DNA from: Myxococcales bacterium
GTDB lineage: Bacteria; Myxococcota; Polyangia; Fen-1088
Assembly (NCBI GenBank): GCA_003159055.1
Contig: PMLH01000427.1
Span: 246-6,791, forward strand
Length of the DNA stretch: 6,546 bases
Reading direction: 5' to 3'
Shown: positions 1-5,229 of the stretch, in pieces
How the letters are laid out: each line of letters begins with the position of its first letter
How positions within the stretch are numbered: position 1 is the first letter of the stretch
Program-made: the position numbers and the translations under genes
The notes under the pieces: model-generated
What the model was told of the DNA's origin: nothing
Databases searched by the model: none
The model's input: only the letters and a program-made list of their open reading frames with translations

Positions 1-2355
1 GGTCTTCTCGTCGTCCTTGATGCGGCGGTAGGCGCGCAGGGCCTGGTCCTCCAAATCCGCCACCTTGCCTTCCAGCTCCGTGATGCGGTCACGCGCCTGA
101 CCCAGCTTGACTTCGCGGTCGCGCACGTCGGTGCGGGACGTGTCCAGCTCGCCTTCGACGCGCAGTAGCCGTCGGTGTGTTTCCGCCAGCTCCTCGTTGC
201 GCGAGGCAAGCTCGGTTTCCACTTCGGTCACGCGGCCGTGAGCTTGCTCCAGCTCGGCGCGATGCTTCTCGGAAGCCTCGGCCCGTTCGCTGAGGTTCCT
301 CCGCTCAGCTTCTGCCGTGACCGCGTGGTGCTGCTCGTCGCGCGCCTGCAACTCCGCGCGGCGGCGCGTGTCCGCAGCATCCAGGTCGGCCACGCGCTTG
401 GCCTCCGCCTCTTCCAGCTCGCGCCGTCGCCGATCCTCAGCCTGGGCCAGCGCGCTTTCATGCCCACGACGCAGCTCCGCAACTTCGTTCTTGGCGTCGC
501 GGTCTCTGGCTTCCAACGCACTCTGGTGCGTGTGCTTTTCATTCTCCATCGCGGTGTTGTGCTCTTCCCGCAATGCCTGGAGGGCCTTCTCTTGCTCGCG
601 TCGAACCCGCGCCAGCTCGATCTCGTGTTCATCATCAAGCGACGCCTTTTCTTCCCCATGCCGCTTGTTGACCAGCTCGATCTCGGCCGCGTGGCTCGCG
701 TTCAGCCGGCCGATCTCGGATTGCACCTCGGCCTCGCGCGATGCCTTCTCCGCGTCGCGATCCTCGCGCAGACGAGCCACCTCATTCTTGTGCGCCTCTT
801 CCTCCTCCTGCATGCGCGCTTCAAGGTCATGGCGAACGCGCTCGATCTCCAGACGCGCCCGATCCTCCAAGGTGGCAAGGCGCTTCTTGGCCAAGTCCAG
901 CTCGTCGTGGGTCTTGGCGATTTCGGTATGCGCGTCTTCGAGGCGAACCTTGAGCCCGCGCTCGCGCTCGATGGCCTTCTCCTTGTCCTGGCCCAGCGCG
1001 ATCACCTTCTCGTTCGCGTTCATCAGGCTCTTCTCGAAGGTCAGCATCTTCTCTTCGAGATCCCGGCGCGCACGCTCGTGCTCACGCATGCGATCCTTGT
1101 GGTCGAGGATCAGTCGATCCTTGGCATCGAGCGCGTCGCGCAGGTCGAGGATGTCCTTCTCCTTGCGATTGATGGTTTCGCGAAGACCGAGGAGATCCTT
1201 TTCCTTGTGCAGCGGTTGCGCCTGCAGATGGGCTCGCAAATCGTCGATCACCGAGCCCAGCTCGCGCTTTTCGTCCTCCAGCTCGTGAATCCGCTTTTGC
1301 AAATCGCTGAAGGCGGCATCGTTGGCCGTGGCCGCGGCATACGCAACCACCGAGGTATTGCGGACCTCCTCGGGCAACGGAGGCACGTCCTCGTCGACCG
1401 GGGCAGCCCGACGCAGAGACTCCGGGTCGCCCTCAATCTCGGCAGGCGGGGCTGGCACCTCAGCGGTCTGTGGCTCGGAGGGCGGGATCGCAACCGGAAC
1501 TGCTTCCATTTCCGGCGGAACCTCCTCGGGCGGGAGTGCGAGGCCCCGAAGCTCCTCCGTGCTGTACGGGGGCATGACACGTGTCGCGCCCTCTTCGGAC
1601 CATCCGTCCTCTGGCGCGGCTTCCACTGGCGGCAAAAGCACGGACGCTGGATCCACCGGCGGCGGCGTGGTGACGTTCAGATAGTCGTTCGCGGCGGCCG
1701 GCTTCTGCACTTCGAGATTCGCCTGGGTGGGTGGCGGGGTCGCCATCTCGAGCGCATCGAAAGCGGCTTCCGCTTCCTTGTCGAACATGGCGTCCAAGAC
1801 CGGGTTGACGCCCAGCGCGTCGCCGCCCGTTTCGCCCGGCGCACCCGATTCCGGAGGCGGGGTCTCAAGCTTGGTCTCGTCGACGATGTCGTCGGCGTCA
1901 ATGGCGATCTCGGACGATATCACGTCGCTGCCAAGGAAAATCTCGGCCGACGCCGAGGGCGGGGCCGCGGCCTCCTCCTCGTCGAGGCCGACCAGGACAT
2001 TCACCTTGCGCATGAGCTCGTGGCGATCGAGCGGCTTGAAGATGTAGTCGTCGGCGCGAAGCTTGAACGTCTTGTGCTGCTCGAATTTCTCGGGCGATTC
2101 GTCCGACGAGGTGAGGATCAGCGGCACATCTTTCAGCTCTGTGCTGCGCTTGATCTTGTTGCAGATCGCGTAGCCCACCTTCTTCGGCTCGACCGAAACC
2201 AGCATCAGGGCAGGCCGGTTCTTCTTGGCCCATTCGACGACTTGGTCGCCGTTGGTGATGTTCTTGATCTCGAAACCGTAGGGTTCCAGGGTTCCGACGA
2301 TGATGCCCAGGGCAGCTTCGTCAGGTTCGACACACAACAGCGTTCGCGTCGCCAT
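1..2355 (-). CDS. FrzS-like pseudo-receiver/coiled-coil protein (C-terminus cut by window edge)
   Basis: This frame is open for 785 codons from an ATG at 2355 to the left edge, with no stop inside the window. Residues 1-125 form a response-regulator receiver fold beginning MATRTLLCVEPDEAAL. It resembles M. xanthus FrzS, sharing a GY-IC-K-K stretch (61-69), LK-VP (74-78), F-QH (91-94), AD-Y (101-104) and KP-D (107-110). The usual phospho-Asp aligns best with Glu56, counting from the Arg-Pro turn (47-48) through strand 3. Thr82 and Lys107 are kept, and the acidic pair is reduced to Glu10-Pro11. Residues 126-345 are an acidic, Pro/Ala-rich linker with TPPP at 165, 206 and 230. From about 346 to the edge the protein is a highly charged coiled coil rich in Glu, Arg, Ala and Leu. 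FrzS and AglZ share this architecture and act at cell poles or focal adhesions in gliding motility. A comparable scaffold role here is inference, and another paralogue in that family is possible. It follows the anti-sigma gene by 63 bases; the Shine-Dalgarno is weak (AGG about 9 bases upstream). Confidence 0.85.
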   Translation of the reverse strand, partial: MATRTLLCVEPDEAALGIIVGTLEPYGFEIKNITNGDQVVEWAKKNRPALMLVSVEPKKVGYAICNKIKRSTELKDVPLILTSSDESPEKFEQHKTFKLRADDYIFKPLDRHELMRKVNVLVGLDEEEAAAPPSASAEIFLGSDVISSEIAIDADDIVDETKLETPPPESGAPGETGGDALGVNPVLDAMFDKEAEAAFDALEMATPPPTQANLEVQKPAAANDYLNVTTPPPVDPASVLLPPVEAAPEDGWSEEGATRVMPPYSTEELRGLALPPEEVPPEMEAVPVAIPPSEPQTAEVPAPPAEIEGDPESLRRAAPVDEDVPPLPEEVRNTSVVAYAAATANDAAFSDLQKRIHELEDEKRELGSVIDDLRAHLQAQPLHKEKDLLGLRETINRKEKDILDLRDALDAKDRLILDHKDRMREHERARRDLEEKMLTFEKSLMNANEKVIALGQDKEKAIERERGLKVRLEDAHTEIAKTHDELDLAKKRLATLEDRARLEIERVRHDLEARMQEEEEAHKNEVARLREDRDAEKASREAEVQSEIGRLNASHAAEIELVNKRHGEEKASLDDEHEIELARVRREQEKALQALREEHNTAMENEKHTHQSALEARDRDAKNEVAELRRGHESALAQAEDRRRRELEEAEAKRVADLDAADTRRRAELQARDEQHHAVTAEAERRNLSERAEASEKHRAELEQAHGRVTEVETELASRNEELAETHRRLLRVEGELDTSRTDVRDREVKLGQARDRITELEGKVADLEDQALRAYRRIKDDEKT

Positions 2356-2418
2356 GAGGTGCCTGAAGTTACTACGGATGGGCGTCAAGCACCAAGCGGG
2401 GCGGGGCCCAGACGGCGA

Positions 2419-3198
2419 TTATTGCCGGCTGAGGTAGACTGTTTCGACCCAATTGGCCAAAGCATCCTCGTCCAGATCCGCGGTGAAGACATAGTCGAGG
2501 CCGGAGGGTTCGCGCAAGGTTATCGTGGCCACCCCGCGTTGGCTATCGAGGTACACCGGACGGCCATTCAAGACCCGCTGGTGTGCCCCGGCCAAGGGCT
2601 CGTTCCCCGACGGAAACACCATCATGCCCAGGCGGTGTCCGGCCGGCACTTGGTACACGACGTAGGCGCCAAAGCGGTCACGCACGTTGACCAGGCGTCC
2701 GCCCTGGCAGCGGGTACCGGTTCGATCGCCGGTCGGCTGGACGGTGAAGTCCAGCTTGCCGCGGAACCAGTCGGAAACCTTCGCACAGCTTTCCGAGAGC
2801 ACGTCGAGGGGCAAGTCGCGGTGGAACGTCGAAACCGCCTGCTCGAGCACCGATGAGCGCACGGTTCGCTGCATGTTGGCCACCAACAACACGACCGCAG
2901 CGGCGGCCGCCATTCCAACGGTGAAAGCGCGTGGGTAAGCCTGCCAGAGCCAGCGCCGACGGGGCGACGGGGCCGCAGCCAACGCAGCCTCGACTCGGGT
3001 GCGCAACCCGACCGGAAGGGCCGGCCGCGGCAAGTGCCCGCGCACGGCCGCCTTGAAGCGGGCCTGGAGGCGGCTTGCCTGGGTGCAGGCATCACAACCA
3101 CGCATGTGCGTTTCGTAGGCTTCTCGGTCGGCCGTCGCCAGCTCTCCGTCGACGTAGGCGTGAAGAACGTTGTCGGCTTCCGCACAGGACAGGGTCAT
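2419..3198 (-). CDS. Membrane-anchored zinc-binding (ZAS) anti-sigma factor
   Basis: This 259-residue protein should hold the ECF sigma factor encoded just upstream inactive at the inner membrane. The cytoplasmic N-terminus has the ZAS zinc motif His31-x3-Cys35-x2-Cys38, with Cys5 as a likely fourth ligand. The Cys5-to-His31 distance equals that of Cys11 to His37 in the redox sensor RsrA. A basic stretch (RRRW, 80-83) precedes one transmembrane helix at about 91-108, so the N-terminus should face inward. The outer domain, about 110-259, carries the pattern of RsiW-like anti-sigma factors (COG5662): a DVLSES-like segment, WFRGKLDF (144-151), GGRLVNV (166-172), a VVYQ strand and a C-terminal LDYVF-ADLDE segment. 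Two more cysteines, 138 and 164, lie on this outer side. The ATG overlaps the sigma stop as ATGA and has a strong AAGGAGG six bases upstream, so the start is secure. The family assignment is firm; thiol sensing is inferred from spacing only. Confidence 0.92.
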   Translation of the reverse strand: MTLSCAEADNVLHAYVDGELATADREAYETHMRGCDACTQASRLQARFKAAVRGHLPRPALPVGLRTRVEAALAAAPSPRRRWLWQAYPRAFTVGMAAAAAVVLLVANMQRTVRSSVLEQAVSTFHRDLPLDVLSESCAKVSDWFRGKLDFTVQPTGDRTGTRCQGGRLVNVRDRFGAYVVYQVPAGHRLGMMVFPSGNEPLAGAHQRVLNGRPVYLDSQRGVATITLREPSGLDYVFTADLDEDALANWVETVYLSRQ

Positions 3199-3211
3199 GC
3201 CGCCCCTCCTT
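3195..3211 (-). promoter_or_regulatory. Strong RBS and ATGA stop/start overlap coupling sigma and anti-sigma translation
   Basis: Read on the minus strand, AAGGAGG (3211-3205) lies six bases before the anti-sigma ATG (3198-3196). That ATG shares four bases, ATGA, with the TGA stop of the sigma gene (3197-3195). It is the best Shine-Dalgarno in the window and fixes the anti-sigma start. The arrangement implies translational coupling, keeping the inhibitor at least level with the sigma factor. Confidence 0.85.
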
Positions 3212-3854
3212 CCTGGCGCTTGCGCTTGAAGGATTCAAAATCGACCAGGTTCTCATCAGCCGCAGGCTCGGCAGCGTTGCCCTGCGACGGCTCCACGGCT
3301 TCGCCACCGGCCTGGCTTGCGTAGTCACTCAGCATCTTCTGCAACATGCGGCGACCCCGGTAAAGCCGGCTCATGACGGTCCCGGCTGGGCACTCCATGA
3401 TGTCTGCAATCTCCTTGTAGGAAAGGTCCTCCAAATCGGCCAGAATCACCGGCAGCCGAAATTCCGGCGGAAGCAAGGCCAAAGCCTTCTCGACGTCGCG
3501 GGACAGCATGCGCCCAAAAAGCGCACTTTCGGCGTCACGCGGGGCCGAGCCCTGAAACCGCCCCACGTTGGCCGTGCTGGCCTCTGCCTCGCCCAGAATC
3601 TCCTGCTCGCGCGCCTTCTCGCGATATCGGTTGCGGAACAGGTTGGTCATGATCCGCATCAGCCACGCACGCGCATTGGTTCCACTTTCAAACCCATCCC
3701 AGAAGCGGTACGCGCGCAGAATGGCGTCTTGGACCAAGTCCTCGGCGTCGCTTTCCGACTTGGTCATCCTCAGCGCCACGCCATACAGCGACTGAAGGTG
3801 CGGCATGACTTCGCGTTCGAAGTCGGCCTGGGTTGTGCGGGGTCCAAAAATCAT
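3195..3854 (-). CDS. ECF (group 4) RNA polymerase sigma factor, SigR-like
   Basis: This 219-residue sigma-70 family protein has only regions 2 and 4. Sigma2 covers about 12-82, with a FERE-MPHL-SLYG start, ALRMT (27-31), DAEDLVQD (36-43, core RNA polymerase contact in region 2.2), the region 2.3/2.4 segment around AWLMRIMTN (63-71), and RNRYRE (74-79). A linker follows to about 112. Sigma4 runs to about 178, with LLPPEFR (127-133), YKEIADIM (146-153) and the recognition helix GTVMSRLYRGRR (158-169). These strings closely match the SigR/ECF12 type that controls thiol-stress regulons in Streptomyces. The conserved part begins at Phe12, so the ATG at 3854 is preferred over Met17. An acidic, probably disordered tail (about 180-219) extends past sigma4. 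The gene is coupled to its anti-sigma gene and sits behind a SigR-type promoter motif, so it is probably self-activating. Sigma factor identity is near certain; the SigR-like subgroup is likely; the inducing signal is unknown. Confidence 0.95.
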   Translation of the reverse strand: MIFGPRTTQADFEREVMPHLQSLYGVALRMTKSESDAEDLVQDAILRAYRFWDGFESGTNARAWLMRIMTNLFRNRYREKAREQEILGEAEASTANVGRFQGSAPRDAESALFGRMLSRDVEKALALLPPEFRLPVILADLEDLSYKEIADIMECPAGTVMSRLYRGRRMLQKMLSDYASQAGGEAVEPSQGNAAEPAADENLVDFESFKRKRQEGGAA

Positions 3855-3869
3855 GAGCTTCCCAATAAT

Positions 3870-3895
3870 AACCGAGGTCCACTGCCGAGTATTCC
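3870..3895 (-). promoter_or_regulatory. Putative SigR-type autoregulatory ECF promoter (GGAAT-N18-GTT)
   Basis: On the minus strand GGAAT (3895-3891) is followed by exactly 18 bases and then GTT (3872-3870), which is the published Streptomyces SigR consensus. It lies directly upstream of the SigR-like gene, as expected for autoregulation. Transcription would start near 3863-3861, giving a leader of only about 7-9 bases before the ATG at 3854, with a weak GGGAAG at its start. The motif is short, so chance remains possible, but its position and the sigma type both support it. Confidence 0.6.
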
Positions 3896-3901
3896 CGGCT
3901 A

Positions 3902-3946
3902 GCGATTAGTCGCGGCCCAGCCCAGGGCTAGGGAAGCTTGGCTGGG
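3902..3946 (-). terminator. Hairpins at the 3' end of the lipoprotein gene (possible terminator)
   Basis: CCCAGCC (3916-3922) and GGCTGGG (3940-3946) form a perfect 7-bp stem around a 17-base loop that holds the lipoprotein stop codon (3930-3928). A second small stem, GCGA/TCGC with a TTAG loop on the plus strand, lies at 3902-3913. Neither is followed by a T run on the minus strand, so this is not a classical intrinsic terminator. It separates the lipoprotein gene from the sigma promoter. Confidence 0.3.
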
Positions 3947-5163
3947 GCGTCCACTTTCACGAAGTAGCGCAGCACCGTCGTGGATCCCGCCGGGCCCGCG
4001 ACTCGGTCGGTGTAGGTTACGTAGACGTAGTCGGGGCCTACCCACGACGACACGGGCCCTGTGTTACCGTTGGCGCTGCGCAGTATGAGCGGCGAGCCAT
4101 GGGGAATGGATTGGAAAGTGAACCGGACAAGGTACGGTCCAGAGGTCCGTGCCAGCCCTATCGTGATGTCATCGCCCGCAGGAGCCGCCCAGGCAACGTG
4201 TGAAACGTTCATCGGATCGCCGAAGGTGTTGGCCGAAACCACGATTGGATACTCCATCACGTTGCCGTTATCGCTCCCGGGTGGCGGGGGGTAGTAGAAA
4301 ACCGCGCCGATCCCGCCCGTGTTCTCAAAGGCAATCTGGTAACCACCTGTCGGCGTGGGGGATCCTACGATGTGACAGTCGGTCACCCCCGTGTGAAATC
4401 CATAGGTCATTTCGCCGGTCATGGCCCCGGCTTCGTCCATTTCGGCCGTGACCCAGTCTGTGTCCCCTGAGACCACGAGGTCAGGTCCGACGATGCTGAA
4501 GCCGAGCCCACTGGCCCCATTGGTCGGCGCAAGACAATCCCAGGCCGGCGGGTCGGTTGAGGTCCGATCACCAAACGCCTCGCCTTCACCCAAGGAGGTC
4601 GCGTCCGGACCGAGCAACCGGTACTTGACTGGAATCGACTGGACCTGCGTGCCCCACGCCACGAAGCCCAGGTTGCCCGATTTGGCGGCGCCAGCGGTGA
4701 TCCGCACCTTGTTTCGGTCGGTCCCGGTCGTCAGCCTGTCCAGCACGACCGGAGCCGCCGCGCCCAACGCGCCCAGGTCCTGAACCACCGCCTGCAGGTC
4801 ATAGCCATTCGGAACCGTCGAGCTTGGGTAGAGGGCGATGGCAATCAGTTGGTCGGCAGCCGCAGTCTTCTTCGTGACGGCAAAGTAGGGCCCCAGCACC
4901 GGCGCAGGAAGGACGAACCCCGTCTCTTGTGTGAGCTCACCGTCGCGCGAGACGCGTGCCCAACGGACCTGTCCGTTTTCGTAGCCCGCCATCGTGAAGC
5001 CATCGCCGGCCGCAATCAGCAATACGTTTTGCATGCGGACCAGGGACGGCTCGGGCGAGGCGGGAAAGGTCAGCTCCATGGCGATGCGGGCGTCCGGAGG
5101 CGGGTCGGAGCTGCACGCGAGCAAGCCAACCGCGACCGATGCCCACAGACCATGAATGCGCAT
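3928..5163 (-). CDS. Secreted lipoprotein of unknown function, possibly a beta-propeller
   Basis: I do not recognise a named family. The 411-residue product starts MRIHGLWASVAVGLLACSS: a short basic N-region, a hydrophobic core and the lipobox Leu14-Leu15-Ala16-Cys17, which signals lipid attachment after Sec export. Ser18 at +2 suggests outer-membrane sorting if the cell is Gram-negative. The mature part is rich in Gly, Pro, Thr and Asp and alternates short hydrophobic strands with Gly/Asp turns and scattered Trp and Tyr, for example VLLIAAGDGFTMAGYENG and LGFVAWGT. This suggests an all-beta fold such as a propeller, but I see no catalytic motif. Cys210 and Cys263 could form a disulfide. A PPPP run lies near 292-295. 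An in-frame TTG two codons upstream (5169) is possible; the ATG at 5163 is preferred. It lies 66 bases after secA and 73 before the sigma gene, with no functional link to either visible. Confidence 0.85.
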   Translation of the reverse strand: MRIHGLWASVAVGLLACSSDPPPDARIAMELTFPASPEPSLVRMQNVLLIAAGDGFTMAGYENGQVRWARVSRDGELTQETGFVLPAPVLGPYFAVTKKTAAADQLIAIALYPSSTVPNGYDLQAVVQDLGALGAAAPVVLDRLTTGTDRNKVRITAGAAKSGNLGFVAWGTQVQSIPVKYRLLGPDATSLGEGEAFGDRTSTDPPAWDCLAPTNGASGLGFSIVGPDLVVSGDTDWVTAEMDEAGAMTGEMTYGFHTGVTDCHIVGSPTPTGGYQIAFENTGGIGAVFYYPPPPGSDNGNVMEYPIVVSANTFGDPMNVSHVAWAAPAGDDITIGLARTSGPYLVRFTFQSIPHGSPLILRSANGNTGPVSSWVGPDYVYVTYTDRVAGPAGSTTVLRYFVKVDAPAKLP

Positions 5164-5169
5164 ACGCAA

Positions 5170-5198
5170 ATCTTAGTGGGGAAGTATCAATCCGCCAA
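5170..5198 (-). promoter_or_regulatory. Possible sigma-70-type promoter for the lipoprotein gene
   Basis: On the minus strand TTGGCG (5198-5193), a 17-base spacer and TAAGAT (5175-5170) resemble a housekeeping promoter, with four of six bases matching the consensus in each box. The -10 box ends only six bases before the ATG at 5163, so transcription would begin at or next to the start codon, which fits the lack of a clear Shine-Dalgarno. This rests on sequence match only. Confidence 0.35.
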
Positions 5199-5202
5199 GC
5201 TT

Positions 5203-5228
5203 GTCGCGCTCACCCGGCGGCGCGCGAC
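5203..5228 (-). terminator. Hairpin immediately after the secA stop
   Basis: GTCGCGC (5203-5209) and GCGCGAC (5222-5228) are perfect inverted repeats of 7 bp around a 12-base loop, beginning two bases past the secA TGA (5232-5230). The stem is almost all G/C, but the downstream minus-strand sequence, AAGCTTGG, lacks a T run. It may be a weak terminator or an mRNA 3'-end stabiliser. Confidence 0.4.
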
Positions 5229-5229
5229 G

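Noticed and set aside
2356..2418. A promoter for the FrzS-like gene based on TTGACG in this gap
   Set aside because: No acceptable -10 hexamer lies 16-18 bases downstream; the nearest TA-rich bases are only 8-11 bases away. No GGAAT-type ECF motif is present either.
175..2856. A plus-strand open frame of 893 codons opposite the FrzS-like and anti-sigma genes
   Set aside because: It is in codon register with the minus-strand FrzS-like gene, where high GC and Glu/Arg/Ala-rich coding leave few antisense stops. Its translation shows no domain, and it crosses a gene boundary. The minus-strand reading gives clear receiver, coiled-coil and anti-sigma domains.
3688..3882. An alternative start frame upstream of the sigma gene
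   Set aside because: It runs in a different frame from the sigma gene, starts inside the promoter region, and its product lacks any conserved motif.
3075..3902. A plus-strand open frame of 275 codons opposite the sigma and anti-sigma genes
   Set aside because: It is a shadow of two well-supported minus-strand genes and shows no recognisable protein features.
5164..5169. TTG start two codons upstream for the lipoprotein
   Set aside because: The ATG at 5163 gives a complete signal peptide, and the TTG overlaps the end of the possible -10 region.
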